Assembly: GCF_051020955.1 (NCBI RefSeq) | Contig: NC_135021.1 | Span: 11,823,962 to 11,887,961 of the forward strand | DNA length: 64,000 nt | Origin: Megalopta genalis | Taxonomy: Eukaryota > Arthropoda > Insecta > Hymenoptera > Halictidae | Direction of reading: 5' to 3' | Shown here: one piece after another, positions 21,613 to 33,480 of the stretch | How the letters are laid out: each line of letters begins with the position of its first letter | Position numbering within the stretch: the stretch's first letter is position 1 | Notes under the pieces: generated by a model | Seen by the model: the letters and a program-made list of their open reading frames with translations, nothing else | Databases searched by the model: none | Told to the model about the DNA's origin: nothing | Program-made: the position numbers and the translations under genes

Positions 21613-22110
21613 CGCTAATCATACCGGGTTCCGTCAAAATGACGTTTCACATTTTCTCAGACAAAGTTGCCGAAGTTATATAAACTCTTCCATAGGAAAC
21701 GGTTGTATTTTCTTAATCCGAGCGTAAAGACAGACTGCCCGATCGTCCCAGCAAGCTAGCAGAAAGTCTACTTCAAGGTAAAAAGAGGCATTTCGAGAGT
21801 GAAAAGTATGGAACACTGCGGTAATAAGAAAAGAAACATTCAATCGCGCAGCATACAACCGCTAATTTCAACCTGTAAATATAAACTCTCTTGTATATAA
21901 CTGGCACTGTTATATAGCTATTTTTTACATTGTTTTATATGGTAGTATACATTTTCGTACACGTTTCCGGACATAATCAACTTTATATTTATCGAAGTTT
22001 ATATTTATTTTTTAGTTTATTTTTTAGTTATTTTTTAACTTTATATTTTTTACCAGTACCCCCTTCTCCGCGTTACCCTATCTTACCTCCAAGATTCGAT
22101 AGGTTTAGCG
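21613..22110. mobile_element. Probable TTAA-flanked element, family A
   Basis: TTAA is at 21609-21612 and 22111-22114. The ends share only the short inverted repeat CGCTAA. Near the left end is CCGTCAAAATGACGTT, the same kind of palindrome as in families B and J. The interior is AT-rich. The short terminal repeat makes the right boundary uncertain. Confidence 0.45.
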
Positions 22111-22160
22111 TTAAATTGTTAGACATTGATTTTGATATATAACCTTGCTGATAACCTTAA

Positions 22161-22496
22161 CCATTTGCGCACCACGAGCCACTTTTGCGTTCTTCAGATT
22201 TTCTGTCGAGAAAAGCCAAGGCATTTGGCCGAAACAGACGACATGCGGCCCACCCGAAATTTGTCGAAACGTGCTCAGTCTTTCAGACGCATGTATACGT
22301 CGCGCGTCGCATCGCTGTCAGCAATCCAATTTGCACTTTGTTGTTACCTATTCTAAATTAATAGTATGTACATTTTCATTCATAACGTTTTATTTTATGT
22401 TTTACGGCTTTTTTCGACATATAATCGAAGGAGCGCTATCGCGCTCTTCGGCGCTTTTCGATCCTGTTTTTTCAGAACCATCTGGTATACAAACGG
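22161..22496. mobile_element. TTAA-flanked MITE, family C
   Basis: TTAA is at 22157-22160 and 22497-22500. The ends read inward as CCATTTGCGCACCAC and CCGTTTGTATACCAG, imperfect inverted repeats. A perfect-stem palindrome GAGCGCTATCGCGCTC lies at ~22431. Two overlapping frames (22126-22356, 22145-22516) are not recognisable. Length is 336 bp. Confidence 0.65.
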
Positions 22497-22499
22497 TTA

Positions 22500-23170
22500 A
22501 GAACTTCATGAAATGAAGGCATTTTATTCCGTCAAATAGAGATTGCAAAGTTAAGTCAATTACTCTTTTAACGTTCATACTTTTTGCGGATCTTAATGAA
22601 ATTGTGAGGACAGAATGGATTAGCGTGCCAATTAATTTTCAATTCTGAACAAATCATTTTGTCGTTCGCACATGGCGCGTGTCACGTGCGAATCACAGTA
22701 TTAACGTAGCTCTCCGACTGCAGCCTCGATGTTCTTGTTTAGTGCTAATAGAGATAGCTAATGGTTTCGACTAATGAACCACGCATTGGATCCATTTAAA
22801 TCCTTCAGCCACTTCTGTGTGGTCAACGTTAATGTCATTATTGCGTCGAATTAGCAACTGGGGAATGGAGGAAGGTATTAGGAACTGAAAGCTAGCGAAG
22901 GAAATCAGGAACTACGAGGTCCAAGGAAGAAATTAAGAAACCCTGAGAACGCAGATAGAGAACGTCGGCGAGGGGATTGCGACGTGCGGAAAACGCGTCG
23001 AGATGGCTGCTAATCGACATCGCGCCGTGTCCATCATTGTCGTCGAAGCGTACTACTCTCGAAGCACAAACGGGAAAATCGATTGAAGGGCGAGAAGTGC
23101 GCTCGACGTAGAAAGTTATCGAGCTTCCGTGGTCGAGAGGAGAGGAGGAGTGGATCGAAGAGACAGGGAG
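22500..23170. other. Spacer, unique
   Basis: No supported feature. AT-rich to ~22860 and then GC-richer. Confidence 0.4.

Positions 23171-23171
<1 letters not shown>

Positions 23172-23222
<51 letters not shown>
23172..23222. repeat. (GA)n microsatellite
   Basis: About 23 GA units. Frames 22892-23278, 23034-23282 and 23083-23286 are produced by it. Confidence 0.95.
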
Positions 23223-23224
23223 CG

Positions 23225-23800
23225 GCAGGGAAACAGGTTCGCTAACGGACACCTCGGCTGCCAATTTACCGGGCGCACGCAACTAGCCGGTCATATTTTA
23301 TTTACGATATAATTGAGATATATTGAAACGTGAGATACGGACGTCCAGCTGCGCGGCTCGCGGAAGAACGAACCGCGTCCACGGAGGAGACCGGTAATTT
23401 CACGTTGCCCGCCAAAAAGAAGCCCTAGAACACGGCCGTCTTATTAGACCCGGTGAAAATAGGCGCGAGAGCCACACTCCGCCGCGCATTAACAGACCGT
23501 CACGTGGTTTTTGCCACTTAATGATACGGCCGCGGCCGTTCCCCGAGTTTTCTGCTCGGACTGTTCCGATAGACACGGGCCCGCGAAATCATCCCGGGAA
23601 TGTCAGCTCGTACGTTCGATGGGAAAACGGAATCGTGGAAGCCACCAGGAAACGCCATCGATTATGGAATAACCGACGGAAAATCGTTCTCTGTGATTTA
23701 ATCGCCGTGCTAAATTACGTTAAGCATCTGGATGCCCGGACGATGGTCGTTTCTGGTAATAGTGGAAGCCATGAAATTGTGGAAATAGTTTAGGGCGATG
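23225..23800. other. GC-rich unique island
   Basis: Unique-looking sequence without a recognisable gene. The 90-codon frame at 23521-23793 has no domain. TTATTTACG and TAATTTCACG-like words hint at homeodomain-type sites but are too short to claim. Confidence 0.4.
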
Positions 23801-23809
23801 AGAAGATTG

Positions 23810-24610
23810 CGCCGTTGGGCGATTCTGAAGCGATTTTCCAAACAGTCGATTTTTTCCAAGCGATTCCTTTTAATCAAATTTTTCGAAGCGATTTTTTTTA
23901 ATCGTTCTTTTTTTCGATTCTTAGATTTTCGATTTTGAAACGAATTGGTCTTTTTAGTTACGTATCGATTCAAAGTCGTCATAATTCCATTAAATTAGAG
24001 AAACACCCGCCTCTCTCTCTCTCTTTACTAATAATTCCACTGAATCTGTCGTAAAAAGATGCATTCCATTTGTGCGATTTAAAAGGATCTCATAGTCCTT
24101 AAATAAGTAATAATAATTAATTATTGTAGAACAGAATCACCGGACCACTCACAATATTTACTTTTTCTAAAATTATTGCTTTTACGTGGTTAAATAAATT
24201 ATGATTAATATATACTACAATTATTGTTAATTCTTCCTTTTTTTTCAAGTAAATATACTAATCTAATTAAAAAGTTTGTATGTAATATCTCACCATGATA
24301 TCTCATCATATTGGTATCTCGATAATGTAATATAATAATATTATTTCATCGAACAACTAGATTTTATACATCGGCTCCAAAGTGCCATAAGAATTAAAGC
24401 ATTGCGTTTTAGGACCGATTTACAAGATAAAGCAATAAGCCACGCAATATGCGTATAAATAGAAATGGCATTTCCATTGATTTGTTTAAAAATCGATTTT
24501 CACAGAGTCGATTTTTCAAATTTCGATTTTCTAGTGAATCCATCTTTATTGTTACGATTCAGAATCGATTCAAGCATCGATCTTTTTTGCATCAATCGCC
24601 CTATTGCCGA
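23810..24610. repeat. Two clusters of CGATTTT words
   Basis: 23830-23940 and 24480-24560 are packed with TCGATTTTT/GCGATTTT words, some flanked by GGGCGATT. They look like decayed simple repeats. The AT-rich stretch between has no feature. Confidence 0.4.
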
Positions 24611-25480
24611 GCTTTGAGTGCTAGTAGAGGAGGTCGTCCATGGTCAGACATAATTTTTGCTCTCGTCGCTAAGCAGTTGAACGTGATCGTATTAAAATTG
24701 ACTAGCATTCACAAAGCGTTATTCTTTTTATTTACTACTCGAATATAATAACGTTATATTGTGCTGCAATTACGTTACGTAATAACATTATATATGTATT
24801 AACTTATTTCAGTAACGTTATTTCTGTTAGGGACATGATTTATCTGAAAGAATACTTTGGATAGGATACTTCGTAGATTGCGCGATAATTCAATGTCGTT
24901 CGTGAATTCTTTGAACGGTTTTCTTCGCTCGAATGGCTCGAAATAAAAGGGAAAGGGAAAAAGTGATGCGAGAGAACCCTCGGTGTCATTAATCAATCAT
25001 CACGTAATGATAACTTGAGGAATGACGCGCGTAACAGACTCGAGGGTTGCGGACGCACGGAATTATTTAGCACCGTCAATATTGCTTCCATTATTTGTAC
25101 TGGATTTATACCACCGTCTCGCTTATTCTCCAACGTGATTGCTAGATAGCGAGTAGGGTCTCGGAAACGTGTACCATAACGCTCCATGCAAGGCTGAAGA
25201 GGTTCCTGCAAATGATCATTTTCATGCTTAATTTTGAAGCAACATCTGCCTTGCATTGCTTAAAACATTCTTCAAACTTAATCCGTATACGTTGAAATGT
25301 TAAAAGGACGAACGATATACAGTTTCGATAAATTAAGTTCACTCGAAATTATCTTAGCAATCAATTTGGTCAGTAAACAATAACACGTCCTGTTCCTCGC
25401 AGCGAGGAAAATGTCACTTACGCCGCTATGATTCTAACTTGTTACGATGATATTATATGATTCTTATATGTAATAATAAC
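24610..25480. other. Spacer
   Basis: No gene or element is supported. Frames at 24799-24996, 24993-25256 and 25142-25342 (minus) are unrecognised. Confidence 0.4.
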
Positions 25481-25483
25481 AAC

Positions 25484-25676
25484 TAACCCGCGAATCTTTA
25501 TGCGAAATAAAAATTTTGTGAGTAATCGTATAAAACATAGATTCAATAACAATGTATTATTTCGCTCACCAGTTTTAATCAAACGAAACTAATGTAACAA
25601 TACTCTGCATTTTTTCCAACGTTTTCACTATTCTCTCGTCAATTTTTTCAATAAACGCATAAAATCCGCGATCTAA
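25484..25676 (-). mobile_element. GACTGCGGAT-family element, reverse copy
   Basis: The left end is AACCCGCGAATCTTTATGCG followed by AAATAAAAATTTTG; the right end is AACGCATAAAATCCGCGATC. Length is about 193 bp. It matches the layout of the copies at 9532 and 58020. Confidence 0.7.
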
Positions 25677-25679
25677 TAA

Positions 25680-26470
25680 CAGCTTTACTTACGAGAAACG
25701 TTCGGACACTTTTCTGTCTAATTTCCACATAATGAAACTGTGAGACAATAACTTTTTAGGACATTGCGACAGCCTTTTCTAGACACGGGATCAACAGCCA
25801 CATAAATTTCAGTCTCCGCGTCAAAGTATTTGCTACTTTTAATCGCCGCAAGATCTAGGAAGAAGCGGTGCCCTCGGAAAGATCGTTACCACCTCGAAAG
25901 CAGCGAGGAACGAAGTGGCCTAACGATCAGGTCCTGATTCGCCGAGCCCCGAAAATCGGCTGAGGAGAAGCAGAAGCATCTTTTAATTTCGCCTCCCGGG
26001 TGGGTCAAAGTATGATCGATGCGGTCGGTCCGCGGAACGGGACTCGGAACGAGGGGACTTCATTAAAAATGTATGAAAGGAGGGGAGGAAGCAGCGATGG
26101 GTCTCGTGGCCGCGGTGGCAGAGGAAACGATCCAAGAGGTAGATCCTAGATCGGGAGCGTGGCTGGACTACCGCGCGGCGAGATTTATCCGCGAGTAATC
26201 ACAGGGTCCGAGGGCCACGGTTAAGGATTGTTATTGGTGCATTTTAATGCGGCCGGTTTCGCACGGGGGTGTTATTATTCTTGCGGTTTTGCGGTTGTCC
26301 GAGAAAATTAGCGGTTCCAGGAGGAAGAGCGGCCCGCGATCGGGGCGGACAAGTAACCGGGCCCCGGCCAACCCTCGAATCCATCTGTCACAGCGAGGGC
26401 GTTCGCAATCCGTCAGCTCGCCGGAGGTCTAAGGGATTGAAAAGTTTAGCCCCGGCGAATTCACGTGCTT
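25680..26470. other. GC-rich unique island
   Basis: Purine-rich around 25860-26150, otherwise unique. No domain appears in the frames here. Confidence 0.4.
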
Positions 26471-26473
26471 CAG

Positions 26474-26577
26474 CTCTCTGTCTCTGTTTCTTTCTCTTTC
26501 TCTCTCTCTCTCCCTCTCTGTCTCTTTCTCTCTCTCTCTCTCTCTCTCTCCTTTCTCTTTTTCTTTCTTTCTTTCTA
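26474..26577. repeat. (CT)n microsatellite
   Basis: CTCT with TTTC interruptions over ~100 bases. The frames at 26269-26748 and 26388-26675 are artefacts of it. Confidence 0.93.
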
Positions 26578-26579
26578 CG

Positions 26580-27295
26580 CGAACTGATTTCGCGTCCTGC
26601 CTCGCAAATCGAATTGCAAACCTCTGGCTTCCCCACGAAAACGCGCGGAAATTGCGCACAGACAACTGCTAACATCCTTCTTACAATTGCTTGGTCTTCC
26701 TTCGATCGAACGCTAAACAGCGTTCAGTTTAGAGCTGACTTGCTTTAGTCGCGTGCATCGTTTTCCTGCGATGACATTTATTATTTTGTTACATAGTGAA
26801 TTTCATTCTGGTGTGGTTTGCGTAATTTTTCAATCGTAATTCCGTCGGGGTCTTTGGGATTTCTTGAAATTAATTCGATTGTGGACTATTTTTTTTATTA
26901 GGTGTCCAAGACTACCTGCAGTATTCCTCTTTTTACACCGGAGACTGTTGCGGTTCGAGAAAATTTTTTGCGTCATCTGCAAGGACATTGATCGTATTTT
27001 TGGCAAATTTTATTCTGTTGCAAATTTTATTATTTTTGCTACTATTTATTTATAATAATAGTAACATTTATTAATATGTGTGTGCGTGCGTGTGTGTGTG
27101 TAAACGGGAAAGACCGGTTTGTTGGAAGTAGTTTAAAAAGATTTACAAGCAATAGAAAGAAAGAAAAACAATATAGTATAAAAGAAATGGAAAAGTGAAA
27201 ATAATAATGATGATAATAATAATAAGAGAAAACCAAAGAAGCAATAACTGACAATAATAATAAAAGTAATAGTAACAGTAGTGGTAATAATAATT
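26580..27295. other. AT-rich spacer with short GT and AAT runs
   Basis: TGTGTGCGTGCGTGTGTGTG at ~27078-27098 and ATAATAATA words at 27200-27290. No gene is seen. Confidence 0.5.
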
Positions 27296-27370
27296 TCTCG
27301 TTAGTCTTTGATAAATTGTTCAGAAATATTGTAGCAAATAGGTTCAAATTCGTATCAACAAAATGATGAA
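27296..27370 (+). repeat. Dispersed repeat shared with 30843-30930
   Basis: AGTCTTTGATAAAT, GTAGCAAATAGGTT and AAAATGATGAARTCGAGTGCA occur in the same order in both segments, over ~85 bases. Confidence 0.65.
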
Positions 27371-27479
27371 ATCGAGTGCATTATTATGTCCTCTCACGAA
27401 AATTAGAATTCAATGTTTGTAAATTCTCTACACTCGAAGACACACATTTTAACTTCTGAACTCTGGACATTTCTTCTCA

Positions 27480-27909
27480 CGAAGAAGATATATATTCTTT
27501 CTCGATTTTTATTCTTTCTCGATTTATATTCTTTCTTGATTTTTATTCCCTTTTTATATTTAAAATTGAACACTTACTCGTGACACACTCGAATTTCTAG
27601 CAGCTTATTAAATACACACATTGGTAATATAAAAATTGTTCGAAAATACAACTCGAATACAATGCAATTGTTGTATTTTCGAACAATTTTTGCATTTAGA
27701 ATTGAACACTTACTCATGACACACTAGAATTTATAGCAGCTCATTAAATACACACTTTGGTAATGTAAAAATTGTTCGAAAATACAACAATTGCATTGTA
27801 TTCGAGTTCAAAAATTGTTCGAAAATACAACTCGAATACAATGCAATTGTTGTATTTTCGAACAATTTTTACATTACTAAAGTGTGTATTTAATAAGCTG
27901 CTAAAAATT

Positions 27910-27967
<58 letters not shown>

Positions 27968-28075
27968 ATGAGTAAGTGTTCAATTCTAAATGCAAAAAGA
28001 GAATAAAAATCGAGAAAGAATAAAACTCGAGAAAGAATAAAGATCGAGAAAGAATACAAATCTTCCTAGTGAGAA
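27480..28075. repeat. Multi-layer inverted repeat enclosing (GT)n
   Basis: The left arm (27495-27625: CTCGATTTTTATTCTTTCTC, GAACACTTACTCGTGACACA, AGCAGCTTATTAAATACACA) is repeated directly at 27700-27755 and in reverse complement at 27875-28060. Inside are four alternating copies of AAAATTGTTCGAAAATACAA and its complement, joined by CTCGAATACAATGCAATTG. A (GT)27-like run lies at 27913-27966 within the right arm. It could form several alternative hairpins. Confidence 0.85.
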
Positions 28076-28129
28076 AAAATGTCCAGTCGTTCAGGAGTTA
28101 AAATGTCTTCGAGTGCCGAGGATTAAAAG

Positions 28130-28880
28130 CATTGAATTTTAATTTTCGTGAACGGCGTAACGGCTGGAACGGCGAAAGAAGCGAGAGCGTAATCGATTCG
28201 CGAAAGCCTAGCTGTAAAAAGCAGTGTGATCAATCGTTAAACACTGTCCGCGGGTTTATTAAGCGGGATAGTCGTAGGGCAGTGGCGTGGAAGCAGGAGT
28301 CCGGCGGTGGACCGTGGAGAAAGGACCAATAAAAACGGGAGGGAACGACGTGAGGGTCAGAGGCGGCTCAGAAGGGCCACGCGCGTACCCGGCACACCTG
28401 GCGTCCATACCGATCCATAGCGTAATAGCTGCATAAATTTCAGGTAATAAACGGCGACGCCGCGATGCAATTTCCCGGAAAAAAGTCGCCGGCTAATCGA
28501 CGCCGCTGAGTGAGTTGTTACGCTGCACGCTGCGCGCTCGCGCGCGCGCGGGCTCGGTGCTTTCCTACAATTTTCCAAGCCGGACGCCGATTTTTGCTCG
28601 TCCGGCTCGATTAACCGACAATATGATGCCGGGGGCCGCTGATTGGCCGACCGGTCACAGGACCTTACCCGTGCAAACTCACGTTAATCCTGTAATTAGC
28701 GGCTCCGCGAGCCTAATAACTCTTCCTAGTTTTTAGACGCGGTTGATTGCCGCGGGAACAACAGGATGACATTCCTGTGCACGAGCATTTTGCATTATAT
28801 GCACCGACGGAACGGTAGGATCCGTAAATTATCGAGATGCGTTTAGATTGGCGAATAGACTGCTGGTCATCGTGTTGTAT
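28130..28880. other. GC-rich unique island
   Basis: Contains CGCGCGCGCG at ~28540 and several TAATTA-type words near 28690-28740. No gene is recognised. It could be regulatory. Confidence 0.4.
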
Positions 28881-29001
28881 AAAAATTGTCTGCGCCGAAT
28901 GTAAGAAGTTAAGAGATACTCATTTTAACATTCGATCGTTTTTATACAGTACTATGACAGTGTTCTTGAAACTTTTGGTATGGTTTTATTCTTATATGTA
29001 T

Positions 29002-29245
29002 AATTGAGCCGTTTATTTTGAAAGTGGCATAAGTCACTTTGTTTTTAAGTCGATATATTTAAGGGTTTGCGTTTTAACACGTTCAAAAATATGAATGCTA
29101 ACTTTCGAGAAGATTTACTTGTATTTGTTATCTCAGGATACTGATATTTTTCTCAGTATAAATAATTTCGTATAAACATTAAAAAATCACCACTTTTCAT
29201 TACGGCAAAGTGACTTATGCCACTTTCAAAATAAACGGCTCAATT
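29002..29245. mobile_element. Short element with ~42-bp terminal inverted repeats
   Basis: The left end (AATTGAGCCGTTTATTTTGA onward) and right end are essentially perfect reverse complements for about 42 bases, through GTGGCATAAGTCACTTTG. Total length is 244 bp with a non-coding AT-rich centre. I cannot define a target-site duplication. The long perfect repeat suggests a Tc1/mariner-type or similar MITE of recent origin. Confidence 0.85.
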
Positions 29246-29394
29246 GATCTGTTCAATTTGGTTATAAATGCATAACGCGTCCAAAAAAAAAATGAGAGAC
29301 TTAAAAATTTCGACAATCTCGAAGCATCATTTCATTTTCGATATTTTAACTGACACAAACGAACCTTTGAGTTGAACAATGATTATTATAAATA

Positions 29395-29950
29395 TGACTG
29401 GATTAGATTGCGGATTTTTATGCAAAATAACAATTGTGTGCACTAACTATGGAGATGCAGGAGCTACGCGGACATTTATTTTCTTTGATAATAATTTTAA
29501 TCGGTTGAAAATAGTGCAGTATCATTTTGAAATTGTATCAATGTTTATATTTATATATATATTTACATATGATATTCGAATATCAACTCGAAAAATTCAC
29601 ACAATATCAAAGTCATTCAATTAATGAAACCGAAACTGGAAAGTGAAAATTTTCCATAGAAAATATTAGTTCAGCTATTTTGTATTCTACAAATCCTAGT
29701 GACATTCAATTTGTTCAATATAGTACCATACAAATGAATTTCAAAATCCTAATTAAAAATTAGTGTCACCCATACGTGACTCACGTGGCACTGAACGTAT
29801 GTTAAAAGCCTAATTGTTGTACGAGTCGCAAGACTCAAATTCCATATGAATAAAATGCACTAGGTCATCGAAAATGAAAATACAATGGGTCAGTAAAATT
29901 GTTTTAGATTTCGAATTAAAATGTCTCCGTTTGCAAAGGCTTAAAGCTAT
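29395..29950. repeat. Composite of old repeats related to 57590-58330
   Basis: TAGATTGCGGATTTTTATGC at 29405 matches the GACTGCGGAT ends. ATATCAAAGTCATTCAATTA at ~29609 matches ~57967, and GACATTCAATTTGTTC at ~29701 matches ~58261. GTCACCCATACGTGACTCAC with a CTTTGCA-type end (29763-29945) resembles the family G element at 57587. The same repeat neighbours recur in both places, in different order. Confidence 0.6.
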
Positions 29951-30975
29951 GGAAAGATAATTCATCAACATACGGAATAAAAGTGCTGCTTCGTAGCGAT
30001 TAAAATTTTGGCAACAAAGAATTTCTCAAACCTTACAGAAAAATTGCAGAGGCAAGAGACTGCCATTTCAAGCGCATGTACAAGTAAAATCCTCGGCACT
30101 GTTATAAAATTCATATCTCGTTATGATATCTATAGTTGGCCAGAAACGGCGAACTCCTAACCCTTTCTACCAGCGAAAGGGAAAGCGTGGAGTAATCGTT
30201 GAATTATTTCTCGTTCCATAGCTCTCCCTCTTGTTCCACGACTGCCCTTTCATGTCGCGGCGAAGAAGGTCATTGTCATCGTGCACGGTGATCAGATTAC
30301 GCCCGTGACCCTCAGAATTGAATAATAATCCTATGATAATTTCGCGGCGGCGCAGCAGGTGGACGCACTGGCGCGATGCAACGCGACGCGATACGATGCG
30401 TTCTCCTTAAAGAGGGATGGACTGTTCGCGGGAACAGCAACCCCTGGCGAATCGGCAGGTGCACGTTCGCGAGCGCGACCGAGGCGTATTGTAAATTAGG
30501 GGTCGTCTAATAACCCCGCGATTAATAACGCGAATCCCTTTTTATCGCGACACGTGTTCCATTGCGGACATACAGAAGCGTTCGTACATTTTTAATAAAA
30601 AGCAATAACTACTTTAAAATTGAACTAAATGACTTGAATTTTTTTTTTAAATGACAGTGGGACTAGTCCACTAGACGATGGCTGGAAAGCTTTCTTTTAA
30701 ATTTTGCTATTACTTGGAATGAAAAGAAAAAGTTAAAAACCTTCGTTTTTTAGCTTTTTTATCTGAGCCTATAACGAAAATTTTTTTTGTAGATCTCGGT
30801 AACATATATCTGTGATGTTGGCTAGAATTTCGACATCGTCTTATGACGAGTCTTTGATAAATCGTTAAAGAATATCGTAGCAAATAGGTTGAATTCCGTG
30901 TGCATAAAATGATGAAGTCGAGTGCAGTGAATTCAAGTGCAAGACACAGGAGCTAATAGAATTTTAGTGATCCCT
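29950..30975. other. Spacer with GC-rich core at 30290-30570
   Basis: The core holds GCGATGCAACGCGACGCGAT words. 30843-30930 is the dispersed repeat paired with 27296-27370. No gene is seen. Confidence 0.4.
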
Positions 30976-30978
30976 TAA

Positions 30979-31500
30979 CCAGTTAGCTGTGTTTAACGAG
31001 TATACTCGTTATGGGGAAGTGGCAGTATTTTGTGTCACGACGAGTGTACTCGTCGTGCGTAAAAAGTAGTGACCATTGGCTATTTAAATTGTAATTTTAA
31101 TGAAAACAAAAACATATTCTCAAACGTCAAGATGCTTAGAATATTTTGAGACCAATCCTACACGAAGGTGTTTACATTGTTATAAAAATAAGATTAGAAA
31201 AGAATCACGAATTTGAATTTTTATTTGAATTTTTGACTTTTTCATTTGAATTTTTAACTTTTATACGTATTCAATTTTTCCTGCGTTCTTCGTTTATTAT
31301 GTATGTAATATATGTCAATGTTAAGTGAATAAGTAAATATTAGAAATAAAATTGTTAATTTTATAAAATAAAACCGTCTTTTTGATCCAATATTTTAACA
31401 GCGATGCTTACTCTGTCTTTGTCAGGTATACTCGTCATCGTTCGATTCTCGCGACACATATAGGCGCGCGCTCTGAAAAGGAGGCTCCACGGCTAACCGA
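30979..31500 (-). mobile_element. TTAA-flanked MITE family E, copy 2
   Basis: TTAA is at 30975-30978 and 31501-31504. The ends read inward as CCAGTTAGCTGTG and TCGGTTAGCCGTGG. It carries AACGAGTATACTCGTT near its left end and GACGAGTGTACTCGTC further in, variants of the family palindrome. The interior is the reverse complement of 12605-13083. The 60-codon frame at 31146-31328 is not conserved in copy 1. Confidence 0.88.
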
Positions 31501-31504
31501 TTAA

Positions 31505-32560
31505 ACCATGAGATCTGTAGTCAATCCGACGAGACGATTCAGGAAGTATAAACAGCGTGCATGCGGATCGCAGTCACCAGCTTCGATTACGTGAGTTGCA
31601 TGCACAAGTCAGCCCAGGATTTTCGATACACACCCCGTGTATACAATCGATAGATATGGTTTTCGGAATTGATCCAGCATGAACATTGAGCGCATTACGA
31701 GCGAGAAAAACGGCGGTGGCTAAATTCCAGGAATTCGTCGAGTCTTCTCTACAAGAAGAGAGCGGAAGCGGTCGATCCGGAGATGGTCGGGGATGTAGGG
31801 AGCGTCGAGGATCTGGGATCTCGGTAACGGTAGGCTCGTCGATCGGCGTGGCAGGTGGATACCGGCTCGTCCGCTAAATAAAGCGTCGTCATTTCCAGTG
31901 TGTCCCAATTAAGACTGATTTTCTCCGTTTCCTTTCCGGTATTAGTGTCACGGTGAGCGCGCAATCTCGGAATCTACGGTATTGTGTAGCCGTCGCAGGT
32001 TGGCGCGCGGCTCTCGGCTCTCCTTCGTCCGTCCACTTACGATCCACGGCATGAATATTACATGGCTTCTTACCCACCGGAAAGATAATTGTCAAGAGCT
32101 CTAAATACGGCCTGGAAACGGGTGGACAGAAAATGCATAATACATTATGCGACGAGGAAACGAAAATTTACGACGCGCATGGCCACCGTTCCTTCGCGGA
32201 ACGACGGCCGCGGGTGCACACCTCCGCTCTGGGTGACTCGCACCGACTGAATTAATTTGTCGTTTCACGCGGTGAAAACCGCGAGCCGAGGTGCCACGCC
32301 GAGCCGCCTGGATCCAGACCGCCGATTTCATTCGTCACGTCCCGCTGAACGACGAAGCCGAAGCGAAACCGTGCGATTCTTTCCAGGATCGCGTTAGAGT
32401 CCGTTTTATCATCTCGTCTAGCTTCCTGCCTCTCGTCAGCCATTTTCGATCCTCGAGCCTTCGATCGTCGGAGACGATGTCGAACTTGCAGCTCGCACGC
32501 GATTCGTCGAGTTTTAAGGATGATGTAGTCATTGATAGCGATCGACTGCGATGAGAATGA
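31505..32560. other. GC-rich unique island
   Basis: Overlapping frames on both strands (31686-31908, 31889-32095, 32101-32331, 32252-32619) have no recognisable domain. No gene is supported. Confidence 0.4.
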
Positions 32561-32569
32561 CAGGATGTA

Positions 32570-32796
32570 CAGTAAATTTTCTCCAATTTTCTGTCGACAT
32601 TTAAACAGAAATGGACCATTTGAGAAGAGGAGACACGTTTATTCGAGGCTCGTTTTTATAGTCGCGGCTCGTTTTTCTAGTCGCCGATTGTCAACAACTA
32701 TAAAAACGAGCCGCGAGGCTCGAATAATTGTGTATCTTCTCCCCAAATTGTCCATTTCTGTTTACACGTTGAATCACAATTGGAGAGAATTTACTG
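32570..32796. mobile_element. TA-flanked foldback MITE, copy 4
   Basis: CAGTAAATTTTCTCC after TA (32568-32569), ending GGAGAGAATTTACTG before TA (32797-32798). The central stem has two CGAGGCTCGTTTTTATAG-type arms. Length is 227 bp, the longest and one of the best-preserved copies. A plus frame at 32532-33017 runs through it and is not a gene. Confidence 0.9.
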
Positions 32797-32908
32797 TATT
32801 TCAAGTTCAACATGAATTTTCGAGGTTTTCGAGGTTTCTCGCCGTTTTTGTTTCAACAGAGAGAATTGCAACGAAAGGAGTCGGACAGAAATTTCTTTAT
32901 TTCTTTAA

Positions 32909-33140
32909 CTCTTACCTGTCGCATTTCCTATGCGAGGCACGTGTGTCATACTATTTTCAAACAGCTGTCGCTCGTAAACTAGCAATATTATTGAGACATA
33001 AACACTGGAGAATATAATTTGAACAATATAGGACATCGTGTTTTTTTTATGAGTACTCGATATCTCACTTCCAAGTATATTGAATTAATTGTTAATTTCA
33101 CCTTTTCGAAAAAATGATGCGGTACATTTTGACTACATGC
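32909..33140 (+). mobile_element. TTAA family J, copy 2 (right end lost)
   Basis: It follows TTAA at 32905-32908 with CTCTTACCTGTCGCA, then CTATGCGAGGCACGTGTG, GAGAATATAATTTGAACA and TTAATTTCACCTTTTCGAAA, all shared in order with 41206-41448. The right terminus is not recognisable. Confidence 0.65.
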
Positions 33141-33189
33141 GTATTCCTCGATTATTATAATCGTTTCTACTGTTCTGAATTTGATGTAT

Positions 33190-33480
33190 TCATTTTTGTA
33201 ATGAATGCATAAAAACCGCAGTCTAGTAGTTCAATTATAAGTAGTAATTATTTAAATATAAATAATATATAAATAAACTTGAATAACTTCAACTGATTAT
33301 AAATAACATAAAGAGAGAAATTGTTAAATTGTTCTAATAGCATCACTGTCTCGTATTACGTTTATTCATTTTTTAAATCAATGCATAAAATCCGTGGTTA
33401 AATTATAAGTATCCTAATTACATCGAAAACTAATTTATTCGATTTTAAACGTCCACCGGTGTCAATAAATTGTGATTTCG
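33190..33480. other. GACTGCGGAT-family end fragments in AT-rich DNA
   Basis: AATGCATAAAAACCGCAGTC at ~33205-33224 and AATGCATAAAATCCGTGG at ~33381 are right ends of the family without matching left ends. No gene is seen. Confidence 0.5.
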
